This document shows positions 1-8,255 of a stretch of DNA of 64,000 bases, piece after piece. Below the pieces are notes generated by a model. The model searched no databases, was not told where the DNA came from, and saw only the letters and a list, made by a program, of their open reading frames with translations. Within the stretch, counting starts at the first letter, position 1, and each line of letters starts with the position of its first letter. This DNA comes from Cyanobacteria bacterium OH_PDB_230 (lineage in GTDB: Bacteria; Cyanobacteriota; Vampirovibrionia; Gastranaerophilales; Gastranaerophilaceae): contig JAEZSO010000003.1 in NCBI GenBank assembly GCA_023421795.1, forward strand, positions 186,001 through 250,000, in the 5' to 3' direction. The position numbers and the translations under genes are program-made.

Positions 1-49
1 TGAGCTGTATGGATAGGGTTAAAAGTCCCCTGATAAAGACATAATTTCA

Positions 50-1033
50 TTATTTGATAACCACTTCATCAAATATAGTGTTGCAACTAACCGAAAACTC
101 ATCGTTTCCGCTTTGTTGCTCACCTTTTAAAGTGTCACTCTCGATTTTTGCAGTTGCAAAAATAGGTCGGACATCAAAATGAACTTCTTGTACTATTGCT
201 AAAATTCTGTTTAAAAATTCTTTATATCTGTCTCTTGATGCTTCGCCCGAAAGAACGATATCAGCTTCTTCCGCGCAGGGTCTAATGTATACTTCGGCCT
301 TATTTGAAGCATTTTCAAAAATGCCTTTGGCAGATTCCCCGAGTCCTCTTTCTTCTGCTCTTATAAAAAATCTTTTTGCCTGGACTTCTTTTGTCACCGC
401 TACATAAATTTTAAAATCAAACGCATCTTTAATTTTTTCCGTAAGCGAAAATAATCCTTCTGAAATAACAATTCTAGAAGGATTAGCTAAAGTATGGTTG
501 TCAAATCTGATTGCAGTTCCTGACATGTCGTATTTTGGAAGAGAAACTGATTTTCCGGACAATAATTCAAGGATGTGCTTTTTCATAAGTTCTAGTTCCA
601 AAGCTTCAGGAATATCTAAATCATAATTTTTTGCAAAATTTGAGAAGCTTCCCGCCGCTTTTACCATATCAGATCTATCGTAGTAATAATCATCGGTATT
701 TATTCTGGTAATAATATTTTCAAGCTCGAATTCTTGTGCAAAAGCCTGTATAGTATCTATAATATCTAATGCTACAGTTGATTTACCGCTTGCGGTTTCG
801 CCGGCAACCCCTATTGATGCGGCTCTGTCGATTGAGCCTGAAAGGAACATTGCTATTTTTTTTATTACCGATTTGTTTACCTTCAACAAGATTGTGTTAT
901 GGCTCGACAATTCATCTTCAAAAATTTGAAATAACTTATCTTCAATATATTTAAAGTGACTATTAGGAGAAAAAGAACTTACAGATGTCTTTTGTAAAAC
1001 TGTGTTTTCAATTGTACTTAATGTACTGGTCAA
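50..1033 (-). CDS. Uridine kinase-like P-loop kinase
   Basis: 327 aa. A Walker A motif GETASGKST lies at residues 78-86, followed by the aspartate-rich segment NTDDYYYDRSD and SLPKYD, the layout of the uridine kinase/phosphoribulokinase family, which phosphorylates nucleosides or sugar phosphates. About 70 residues precede the P-loop, longer than in classical Udk, so this is a family member and not certainly uridine kinase itself. Translation starts at TTG (1033), supported by GAGG about 8 nt upstream. It is transcribed leftward toward the window edge, with a roughly 300 bp gap before the next gene. The exact substrate is unknown. Confidence 0.7.
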   Translation of the reverse strand: MTSTLSTIENTVLQKTSVSSFSPNSHFKYIEDKLFQIFEDELSSHNTILLKVNKSVIKKIAMFLSGSIDRAASIGVAGETASGKSTVALDIIDTIQAFAQEFELENIITRINTDDYYYDRSDMVKAAGSFSNFAKNYDLDIPEALELELMKKHILELLSGKSVSLPKYDMSGTAIRFDNHTLANPSRIVISEGLFSLTEKIKDAFDFKIYVAVTKEVQAKRFFIRAEERGLGESAKGIFENASNKAEVYIRPCAEEADIVLSGEASRDRYKEFLNRILAIVQEVHFDVRPIFATAKIESDTLKGEQQSGNDEFSVSCNTIFDEVVIK

Positions 1034-1335
1034 GGTAGTTTCCTCTTTTATTTTCGGTAGCTATAAAGATAAAAATATCTAAAAAAAATTTTTGCTTTTC
1101 TATTAAAATATCAAAAAATTTTTTGAAAAACAATTTTTGTTTTAATTGTAAATAATAATATGTAACATGTTTTTCGCGGCAATTGACTTAGGCATGGAAA
1201 GCAAATATCATGGATAAGTATCGTTTTATGTTATGCGAAAGATTTTAAGATAAAAATCACAATCACCTCTAAAAGGTGAATAATATAGCGAAAACGATGA
1301 GTTTGGGTAGATATTAGTATTTGGAGATTTTAAAA
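1034..1335. other. Intergenic region between divergent genes
   Basis: About 300 bp of very AT-rich DNA between the divergent kinase and the small gene at 1336. It contains a possible sigma-70 promoter at 1183-1211. I see no open frame or RNA gene in it. Confidence 0.5.
1183..1211 (+). promoter_or_regulatory. Candidate sigma-70 promoter
   Basis: TTGACT, 17 nt spacer, TATCAT. It would drive the small gene at 1336 with a leader of about 120 nt. Predicted by eye only. Confidence 0.4.
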
Positions 1336-1611
1336 ATGCGCTTGGTACAAAAGCTAAAACAATTTGAAAGAAGCTTAGTATATTTAAAATGGGCCGGTTC
1401 TGAAGGCTACGGTAAAATTCATTATGTAGGTTCTGATTTCGTTGAATTTGAAATATTAGATACAGAAACGATGGAGTATTCAGAAAAAGTACTTATTAAT
1501 TCCCAACTTGTGCTTGAAGCTGTAGTAAAAAGCGTTGATATATCAAGAGTCTTGGTAGAGCTTTCGAGCTCTCTTCCTTGTGCGCAAGTTGATACTCAAA
1601 ATAACTTCTAA
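1336..1611 (+). CDS. Small conserved-looking protein, unknown function
   Basis: 91 aa from the ATG at 1336, which has GGAG 9 nt upstream; an in-frame TTG at 1321 lacks such a site and was not chosen. The protein alternates short hydrophobic and charged strands (for example VEFEILDTETMEYSEKV) and looks like a small beta-rich domain. There is no membrane segment or recognisable catalytic motif. It is a single-gene unit ending in a strong terminator shared with the convergent pheT. I do not recognise the family. Confidence 0.6.
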   Translation: MRLVQKLKQFERSLVYLKWAGSEGYGKIHYVGSDFVEFEILDTETMEYSEKVLINSQLVLEAVVKSVDISRVLVELSSSLPCAQVDTQNNF

Positions 1612-1624
1612 TTTAACTTTAAAT

Positions 1625-1660
1625 AAAAAAGAAGCTATTCAAAATATAGCTTCTTTTTTT
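1625..1660. terminator. Bidirectional intrinsic terminator
   Basis: Stem GAAGCTAT / ATAGCTTC with a 7-nt loop, flanked by an A-run on the left and a T-run on the right. It serves both the small gene at 1336 and the convergent pheT. Confidence 0.85.
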
Positions 1661-1674
1661 ATTGTTTTATTTAA

Positions 1675-4128
1675 TTATCTGAATTTGATATCTGAAAAAT
1701 TCTTAGCTAAAACTTCTCTGACATTTTTCATTTCTTTATCGATTATTTCATCAGTTAGAGTGGCTTCAGCGTCTTGCATTTTTATTCTGAAGGCTAAACT
1801 TTTGAAACCTTTCTCGATATGTTCTCCCTGATAAATATCAAATAAGTCAGCGCTTCTAAAGAGTTTAGCTGTAACCGCTTTTTTAATTATAGTGTTTATT
1901 TTTTCGTGAGAGACATTTTCATCTATCGCAAAAGCTATATCCCTTTGTACTTCAGGGAACTGAGGAAGTTTTTTATATCTTACTGTAGAAAAAGATGCAA
2001 CCTCTAAAAGTTCTTCTAAGTTTATTTCAAACAAATAAACTTCCTGAGAAAGTTTTAATTTATCTTTTAAGATAGGATAAATTTCACCGAAATATCCGAT
2101 AACTTTTGGTGTTTTGCCAAGTAAAGTAAGTTTTGCGCTTCTGCCGGGGTGTAAATACTCACAATCATCGGCAGGAGAAAGCTTGACCCTGTTTGATAAG
2201 CCTAATAAATCGATAAAAGCGTCAATGACTCCTTTCAGAGTGTAAAAATCAGTTTTAAGGTGTTTTCTCCATAAGTTATTGTGGATGTCTCCTGATACAA
2301 ATCCTGCAATCATTCTGGACTCTTTAACTCCGCTGTCTTTTTCATTTGCATCGTTTTCTTTTAAGAAAATTTTTCCGATTTCATACATCCAAATATTTTT
2401 TTGTCCGTTATCAAAGTTATTCTTAACGGTTTGAAGCATATTGGCAATTAAAGTTTGTCTTAACATTGTATGATCTTCTGACTGTGCATTTTGAACACAA
2501 ACCGCTTTATCTTTTGAATAAGACAAGCCAAATTGGTTTAACAAAGGCTCTCCTATTAAAGATGAAGTTACTGCTTCGTCAAATCCATATCCTAAAAACA
2601 GATTGTTTATTTTCTTTAAAATCCTTGATTCTTCATTTATTTCAGGAGATTGCGTTTTTCTTGGAAGAGTCGGAGCGATTTTGTCGTAACCGTTTATCCT
2701 CGCAATTTCTTCTATTAAATCGATTTCCCTTGTGACATCGTTTATTCTGAAACTTGGGACTTTAAATTTTGCTGCAATTTCATTTTTTCCTAAAAGCTCG
2801 AAGCCAAGTTTATCAAGTATTTCAATACATCTTTCAGGAGAAATTTCGCATCCTAAAATTCTTTTAATTTGATTGAATCTTAGCGTTATTTCCAAATCAG
2901 AAAGTTTGTTTTCGCCTGCTTCAACCACACCTTCTACTTTTGCTCCGGCTAATTCGGCCATAAGCTGCATAGCTCTTAATAAGGCAGGTTTTACTGTTTC
3001 AATATCGACGCCTCGCTCGAATCTCGCGCAAGCCTCACTTCTATAACCAACGCTTCTGGCGTTTCTTCTGTTTGTAGCAGGCGTGAAATATGCTGATTCT
3101 AAAACTATATTCTTTGTATTGTTGTCTACTTCGCTGTTCGCTCCGCCAAAAACACCGGCGATACAAACTCCTGCTTCTTTAGTTGCGATAAGTACACTGT
3201 CATTATTCAATTTGCGTTCGACTTCATCAAGAGTAACTATTGTTTCGCCCTCTTTTGCTCTTCTTACGCATAAATAACCGTTTAATTTGTCCATATCGAA
3301 AGCATGTAGAGGCTGACCGTATTCAAGCAATACATAGTTTGTAATATCCACGATGTTGCTGATAGAACGAATGCCGCAAGCTTCTAATCTTCTTCTCATC
3401 CATTCCGGAGAGGACTTAATTTCAACATTTTTCAATAACCCTGCTGAATAATATTTACAAGTATCTTCATCTATAATTTCTACTTTAAAGTTGTCCGTCG
3501 ATAAATCAATAGTAGCTTCTAACTTTGAAAAATTAAGTTTTCTGTTGAAAATTGCGCTTAATTCTCTCGCTACACCAATCACTGACATTTGATCTCCGCG
3601 ATTCGCAGTAGGAGCTAAATGAAAAATTATATCTTCTTTTATGTTTAGGACGTCCTCTAATTTATTGCCGACTTCAATATTCGGATACAATCTGTTTAAT
3701 ATTAAGATTCCATCTTCTGATTGCTTATTCTCTAACCCCAGCTCATCTTGAGAGCAAAGCATACCTTGAGATTCTACGCCTCTAATTACGGCAGGGGTAA
3801 GCTCGAATAATTCGCCTGTTTTTCTTGAAAAAACTTTAGATCCTACTGAAGCATACGGAATAATCTGGCCAACTTCGATATTTTGAGCCCCGCAAACAAC
3901 TGTTCTGATTTCTTTCCCTAAATTAACATCAACAAGATGAAGTTTATCCGCGTTAGGATGTTGCTTTACAGCTATTATTTGAGCAGTCTGAACATTGTAA
4001 AATTTTGGTCCTATTTTTTCGATTTCTTCTACTTCTAAACCACTCATAGTAAGCTCATGCGCTATTTGTTCAGCATCAATTCCACTTAAATCGATATAGT
4101 CATTTAACCACTCTAAAGATATTTGCAT
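1675..4128 (-). CDS. pheT: Phenylalanine--tRNA ligase beta subunit
   Basis: About 817 aa. The N-terminus MQISLEWLNDYIDL is typical of PheT. It is followed by the EMAP/tRNA-binding domain (roughly 40-150), the B3/B4 editing region, the B5 domain and a C-terminal anticodon-binding fold (FDX-ACB, ending RIKMQDAEATLTDEII). The subunit works with PheS in the (alpha-beta)2 enzyme that charges tRNA-Phe. The ATG at 4128 was chosen because AAGG lies about 8 nt upstream and the family starts there; the frame stays open 11 codons further. pheS is not adjacent, so the two subunits are encoded apart. The 3' end shares a terminator with the convergent gene. Confidence 0.96.
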   Translation of the reverse strand: MQISLEWLNDYIDLSGIDAEQIAHELTMSGLEVEEIEKIGPKFYNVQTAQIIAVKQHPNADKLHLVDVNLGKEIRTVVCGAQNIEVGQIIPYASVGSKVFSRKTGELFELTPAVIRGVESQGMLCSQDELGLENKQSEDGILILNRLYPNIEVGNKLEDVLNIKEDIIFHLAPTANRGDQMSVIGVARELSAIFNRKLNFSKLEATIDLSTDNFKVEIIDEDTCKYYSAGLLKNVEIKSSPEWMRRRLEACGIRSISNIVDITNYVLLEYGQPLHAFDMDKLNGYLCVRRAKEGETIVTLDEVERKLNNDSVLIATKEAGVCIAGVFGGANSEVDNNTKNIVLESAYFTPATNRRNARSVGYRSEACARFERGVDIETVKPALLRAMQLMAELAGAKVEGVVEAGENKLSDLEITLRFNQIKRILGCEISPERCIEILDKLGFELLGKNEIAAKFKVPSFRINDVTREIDLIEEIARINGYDKIAPTLPRKTQSPEINEESRILKKINNLFLGYGFDEAVTSSLIGEPLLNQFGLSYSKDKAVCVQNAQSEDHTMLRQTLIANMLQTVKNNFDNGQKNIWMYEIGKIFLKENDANEKDSGVKESRMIAGFVSGDIHNNLWRKHLKTDFYTLKGVIDAFIDLLGLSNRVKLSPADDCEYLHPGRSAKLTLLGKTPKVIGYFGEIYPILKDKLKLSQEVYLFEINLEELLEVASFSTVRYKKLPQFPEVQRDIAFAIDENVSHEKINTIIKKAVTAKLFRSADLFDIYQGEHIEKGFKSLAFRIKMQDAEATLTDEIIDKEMKNVREVLAKNFSDIKFR

Positions 4129-4518
4129 TTTCCTAACCTTATACTTCTGTTTTATTTTCAAATTTTATTATAAAGAAAGCCAGATGTCATCAAGAAGTCA
4201 TGCCTAAACTCATATTTTTTATTTTTTAAAAAAAGTTTAGAAAAGTTTACATATCTTAAAACAGGTTTATTTCTAATTATAACGTGGAATAGAAAAAAAA
4301 TATAAAATAAAAACTTCATACTTAAGTATAACGAATTTCTAACTTTATAAGAATTAATTATAAGCACCAAAATTCGTATTATGAGAAAGTGAAAACACGA
4401 AGTCAGGTGCAATAAATACAATATTGCTTACAGCTTCTATTAATCTTAAAGAAAAAAATAATAGTTAAGTTAATAGGTGACTACAAGGAAGTAGTCTAGA
4501 ATTGAAAGGAGAATCAAC
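4129..4518. other. Intergenic region upstream of flagellin
   Basis: 390 bp between divergent pheT and flagellin. It holds a 12-bp palindrome ATACTTAAGTAT at 4318-4329 and the hairpin at 4479-4496. I could not find a convincing FliA-type (GCCGATAA-like) promoter. The minus-strand frame at 4158-4421 looks spurious. Confidence 0.5.
4479..4496 (+). promoter_or_regulatory. CsrA-type hairpin in flagellin leader
   Basis: GACTAC-AAGGAA-GTAGTC forms a perfect 6-bp stem with GGA in the loop. The core CTACAAGGAAGT closely matches the CsrA/RsmA consensus RUACARGGAUGU. The gene's ribosome-binding site, itself containing GGA (4508-4511), begins 12 nt downstream. In Bacillus, CsrA represses hag through paired leader sites of this type. 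The function here is inferred. Confidence 0.55.
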
Positions 4519-5367
4519 ATGTCAATTGTTGTAAACACAAACGTATCCGCTCTTATGGCGCAAAGAAACTTAAATTCAGCAACAAATTTGTTGAACACAA
4601 GTATCGAAAGAATGTCTAGTGGTTTGAAAGTAAACAGAGCAGCAGACGATGCAGCTGGTTTATCTATCGCGACAACCATGAATACAAAAATTAGGGGTTC
4701 AGAAGTTGCACAAAGCAACATCCAACAAGGGATTAACGTACTTCAAACAGCAGAAGGTTATTTATCAGGTATAACTGATAACATTAACCGTATCAGAGAC
4801 CTAGCTACACAAGCTGCAAACGGAATTAACTCTACTGATTCAAGACAAGCAATCATAAAAGAAGTTAATGCTCGTGTAGATGAGATCAACAAACAAGCTG
4901 GTTCAGCTGAGTTCAACGGCGTAAAACTTCTTGATGGTACTAGCTTATCAAGTGGTATGAGATTACAAGTAGGTGCTGATGCTGATGCTACTAATAACTC
5001 TATCACAGTTAGCAGTTCAGTATTTGCTAATGCTACAGCTTCTGCAATCGGTCTAAAAACAGCTATTTCTTCTGCATTTACTGATGCTGCATCAGCTGCT
5101 TCATTCTTGACAGAGTGTGATAGCGCTCTTAAAGATATTACAGCTAGAAGAGCAGATATCGGGGCGTTCCAAAACAGACTTTCTGCTAACTACGATTCTT
5201 TAGGTATATCTATCGAAAACTTAACAGCATCTAAGTCTACAATTATGGATACTGATGTTGCTAAGGAAGCTTCTAAATTAACAAAAGCACAAATACTTCA
5301 ACAAGCTTCTGTTTCTTTATTAGCACAAGCAAACCAAACACCAAGTATTGCTTTATCACTATTATAA
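4519..5367 (+). CDS. fliC: Flagellin
   Basis: 282 aa. The conserved N-terminal D0/D1 region (VVNTNVSALMAQRNL, then RMSSGLKVNRAADDAAGL) and the C-terminal D1/D0 region (residues 200-282, with AQILQQASVSLLAQANQTP) are both intact. The central variable segment (about 145-190) is short and rich in Ala, Ser and Thr. It is the filament subunit, exported by the flagellar type III apparatus. GGAG lies 7 nt before the ATG. It is a monocistronic gene with its own strong terminator and a CsrA-like hairpin in the leader, which suggests post-transcriptional control. FlhB and a FliA-like sigma factor are encoded 55 kb away in the same window. Confidence 0.97.
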   Translation: MSIVVNTNVSALMAQRNLNSATNLLNTSIERMSSGLKVNRAADDAAGLSIATTMNTKIRGSEVAQSNIQQGINVLQTAEGYLSGITDNINRIRDLATQAANGINSTDSRQAIIKEVNARVDEINKQAGSAEFNGVKLLDGTSLSSGMRLQVGADADATNNSITVSSSVFANATASAIGLKTAISSAFTDAASAASFLTECDSALKDITARRADIGAFQNRLSANYDSLGISIENLTASKSTIMDTDVAKEASKLTKAQILQQASVSLLAQANQTPSIALSLL

Positions 5368-5395
5368 TAAACAATAATGGCAATATAAGTAATTG

Positions 5396-5425
5396 GCCCG
5401 AAGTGAAAACTTCGGGCTTTTTTTT
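5396..5425 (+). terminator. Flagellin terminator
   Basis: GCCCGAAG / CTTCGGGC stem followed by eight T residues, 28 bp after the flagellin stop codon. Confidence 0.93.
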
Positions 5426-5514
5426 GAAACATTTATTTAAAAATTTCGTCTACAAAATTGACAAATTACTAACTTCAATAATCTTCATAATCTAATAGTT
5501 GAGTATTTACAACT

Positions 5515-5543
5515 AAAAGGCCGGTATGAACCAGCCTTTTTTT
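5515..5543. terminator. glnA terminator, probably bidirectional
   Basis: AAAAGGC-C-GG pairs with CC-A-GCCTTTT (10-bp stem, one mismatch), with an A-run and T-run on opposite sides. It lies just past the glnA stop codon on the minus strand. Confidence 0.75.
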
Positions 5544-5564
5544 ATTATTTATGATAAATGCAAT

Positions 5565-6929
5565 CTAGCACCTTTCCAAATATTTATCCAATTCCCATTG
5601 GGAAACGTATATTCTGAATGAATCCCACTCTTTTGCTTTCGCGTTAGTGAACTCGTTATAAATATGGTCACCTAATGCTGATTTTGTAACGCTGCTTTTA
5701 TCCATAAGCTCTAAAGCTTCACTTAGACTTCCCGGAAGAGCATCGATTTTTTGTTTCTTTCTTTCTTTTGAAGTCAATTGATAAATATTGCTTTCTACCG
5801 GTGCCGGTGGTTCTATTTTGTTTTCGATACCATCGATACAGGCTTCTAGGATTGCTGCAAACGCTAAATATGGGTTACAGCTTGGATCCGGTGATCTTAA
5901 TTCAACTCTTGTTGCATTACCACGTTTAGCAGGAACTCTTAATAGAGCACTTCTGTTAGCCAATGACCATGCTAGATAAACAGGAGCTTCGTAACCCGGA
6001 ACGAGCCTTTTGTAACTGTTAATAGTTGGGTTAGTGACAGCTGTGATGCTTTTAATATGTCTTAGGAGCCCGCCGATGGAATAGAGTGCGTCTTTTGACA
6101 ATTGATAAGGACTTGATTCATCATAAAAAGCATTTGTTCCATCTTTAAACAATGATACGTTACAGTGCATACCTGAACCATTTATTCCAAATACAGGTTT
6201 AGGCATAAATGTCGCCATTAAGCCATGTTTTGCGGCTACTGCTTTCACTGCTATCTTGAATGTAACGACATTGTCTGCTGTTGTCAGAATATCAGCATAT
6301 TTAAAATCCACTTCGTGTTGGCTTGGTGCAACCTCATGGTGAGATGCCTCTATGTCAAATCCCATTTCTTGAAGAGTTGCAACGATGTCACCACGGACAT
6401 CTTCTCCAAGGTCATCAGGGCCGACATCATAATACCCCGCTTTATCGTGATTAATTGTCTTTGCTACACCATCTTGATTTTTTGCAAACAAGAAAAACTC
6501 TGCTTCAGGACCCATATTCATTGTAAATCCAAGTTTTGCAGCTTTTTTCATTACTCTTTTTAAGTTGCATCTAGGACAACCTTCAAAAGGTGTTCCGTCA
6601 GCATTGTGAACATCACAAATGAGTCTTGCTACTTTACCTTCATCTTTTGTTCTCCAGGGTAAAATAGCGAATGTATTTTTGTCAGGAAAGAAGAACATAT
6701 CAGAGGTCTCAATGCTTCTAAATCCTTTGATTGATGAGCCATCTAGCATCATCTCATTATTTAAAACTTTATCTATGTGGACAGAAGGAATTGCCAAATT
6801 TTTAACCTGTCCATTAATGTCGACGAATTGCAATCTGATAAATCTAACATCATGTTCCTCGATAAGACTTTTAATGTCTTCGTTTGAATAATTTTTACCA
6901 CTTAATGGTGTGTGTTTAAAATCACTCAT
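5565..6929 (-). CDS. glnA: Glutamine synthetase, type I
   Basis: About 454 aa. ATP-dependent amidation of glutamate by ammonia. The beta-grasp domain contains MLDGSSIKGF and the catalytic barrel contains GPEAEFFLF, the HHEVAPSQHE metal/ammonia-site segment, NGSGMHCN and the RVELRSPDPSCNPYL block. The length and C-terminus (ending SQWELDKYLERC) resemble the GSI-alpha class, and I do not see the adenylylation motif NLYDLPP. The ATG at 6929 was chosen because AGGG lies about 6 nt upstream; the frame also opens at a TTG five codons earlier. It is divergent from aroC, with an inverted repeat next to its predicted promoter. Confidence 0.95.
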   Translation of the reverse strand: MSDFKHTPLSGKNYSNEDIKSLIEEHDVRFIRLQFVDINGQVKNLAIPSVHIDKVLNNEMMLDGSSIKGFRSIETSDMFFFPDKNTFAILPWRTKDEGKVARLICDVHNADGTPFEGCPRCNLKRVMKKAAKLGFTMNMGPEAEFFLFAKNQDGVAKTINHDKAGYYDVGPDDLGEDVRGDIVATLQEMGFDIEASHHEVAPSQHEVDFKYADILTTADNVVTFKIAVKAVAAKHGLMATFMPKPVFGINGSGMHCNVSLFKDGTNAFYDESSPYQLSKDALYSIGGLLRHIKSITAVTNPTINSYKRLVPGYEAPVYLAWSLANRSALLRVPAKRGNATRVELRSPDPSCNPYLAFAAILEACIDGIENKIEPPAPVESNIYQLTSKERKKQKIDALPGSLSEALELMDKSSVTKSALGDHIYNEFTNAKAKEWDSFRIYVSQWELDKYLERC

Positions 6930-6959
6930 CTTTAACCCTTTCAAATAAATAACCTTTCA

Positions 6960-6988
6960 ATAGTACAAATTTTTTTAAAGGTTGGCAA
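6960..6988 (-). promoter_or_regulatory. Candidate glnA promoter
   Basis: On the minus strand: TTGCCA, 17 nt spacer, TACTAT, about 30 nt upstream of the glnA ATG. Predicted by eye. Confidence 0.5.
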
Positions 6989-6995
6989 GCCATAA

Positions 6996-7012
6996 AGTGT
7001 TTTTTGAACACT
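6996..7012. promoter_or_regulatory. Inverted repeat, possible operator
   Basis: AGTGTT-N5-AACACT sits just upstream of the predicted glnA -35 box in the glnA/aroC divergent region, a usual place for an activator or repressor of nitrogen genes. Confidence 0.35.
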
Positions 7013-7025
7013 ATATTTCGATTTG

Positions 7026-7054
7026 TTTACAATTCTAAGATTTATAGATACAAT
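7026..7054 (+). promoter_or_regulatory. Candidate aroC promoter
   Basis: TTTACA, 17 nt spacer, TACAAT. The predicted start of transcription would give a leader of roughly 15 nt before aroC. Confidence 0.5.
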
Positions 7055-7074
7055 AAAACAAAAAGGAAAGCTTT

Positions 7075-8253
7075 ATGGTATTTAGATTTTTGACATCAGG
7101 AGAATCTCATGGCCCTTGCCTAACGGCTATAATAGAGGGGGTGCCTGCTGGCTTTACCATAGACGAAGTTTTTATAAACAATGAACTTCAAAAAAGGCAG
7201 ATCGGATATGGAAGAGGCGGTAGGATGGCTATTGAAAAAGATTCCGTAAATATCCTATCCGGCGTTAGATTTTCAAAATCTCTGGGGAGTCCGATTTGTT
7301 TACAAATAAAAAACAAAGACTGGGAAAATTGGACTATTCCTATGTCTGTTCAGGAAGTAGAAAAGACCGAAGAAAACAACCTGTTAATAAAAGAAAAGAC
7401 TATAACTAAGATAAGACCCGGCCATGCTGACTTTCCAGGAAGTATAAAGTATGCACATACAGATATCAGAAACATTCTTGAACGCTCCAGCGCCAGAGAA
7501 ACCACTACAAGGGTTGCTGTTGGTTCAATAGCTAAACTTATACTTAAAGAATTTAATATAACAGGTTTTTCCTTTGTGACTCAGATTGGAAAAGCCGCCT
7601 TAATCGATGTAGATTATCAAAATTTAGATGTCGAAAAAATCGAAAACTCGGATTTAAGATGCCCTGATGAAAATATATATTCAGAAATGAAAAAGGAAAT
7701 AGATAGGGCAAAAGAAGAAGGAGATACTTTAGGCGGAAGCTTTGAAATTATATTTAAAAATCTTCCCGTAGGCTTAGGTTCACACGTTCACTGGGATAGA
7801 AAACTAGATGGACTTTTGGCTCAAGCAATAATGAGTATCCCGGCAGTTAAATCTGTAGAAATAGGTTTGGGTAAAGATGTTGCATCAGTTCCTGGCTCAA
7901 AAACACATGATGAAATATTTTATGATAATGGTCAATATGTAAGAAAAACCAACAATGCCGGTGGTATAGAAGGCGGTATGACCAATGGGGAAAATGTCGT
8001 AATAAAAGCGGCCATGAAGGCTATTCCTACAATGCAAAAGCCACTTAAATCTGTTTGTATGGACACACATGAATCATATAATGCCCATTTTGAGCGCTCG
8101 GATACTTGTGCGGTTGCCGCTTGTGCAATTGTAGCAGAACATATGGCAGCCATTATTCTTGCGGATGCTTTTCTACAAAAGTTCGGTCAGGACAATTTAG
8201 AAGAAATTAAAGCAAATTATAACAATTATTTAAGTGCGTTGGCAAAGAGGTAA
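7075..8253 (+). CDS. aroC: Chorismate synthase
   Basis: 392 aa. Converts EPSP to chorismate using reduced FMN. The family signatures are present: the N-terminal FLTSGESHGPCL, GYGRGGRM, RPGHADFPG, the RSSARETTTRVAVG block, NAGGIEGGMTNG near residue 300 and the C-terminal HERSDTCAVAACAIV. Length is normal. AAGGA precedes the ATG. It is the first gene of an operon with the AroK-AroB fusion (3-bp gap), so three shikimate-pathway activities are co-expressed. Confidence 0.97.
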   Translation: MVFRFLTSGESHGPCLTAIIEGVPAGFTIDEVFINNELQKRQIGYGRGGRMAIEKDSVNILSGVRFSKSLGSPICLQIKNKDWENWTIPMSVQEVEKTEENNLLIKEKTITKIRPGHADFPGSIKYAHTDIRNILERSSARETTTRVAVGSIAKLILKEFNITGFSFVTQIGKAALIDVDYQNLDVEKIENSDLRCPDENIYSEMKKEIDRAKEEGDTLGGSFEIIFKNLPVGLGSHVHWDRKLDGLLAQAIMSIPAVKSVEIGLGKDVASVPGSKTHDEIFYDNGQYVRKTNNAGGIEGGMTNGENVVIKAAMKAIPTMQKPLKSVCMDTHESYNAHFERSDTCAVAACAIVAEHMAAIILADAFLQKFGQDNLEEIKANYNNYLSALAKR

Positions 8254-8255
8254 AA

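Noticed and set aside
4129..4400. T-box leader for pheT
   Set aside because: No AGGGTGG-type T-box sequence or specifier hairpin is visible upstream of pheT.
4158..4421. 87-codon minus-strand frame upstream of pheT
   Set aside because: Very AT-rich, hydrophobic by composition only, no ribosome-binding site, and it overlaps the likely flagellin/pheT regulatory region.
6225..6563. 112-codon plus-strand frame rich in Cys and His
   Set aside because: Antisense shadow of glnA.
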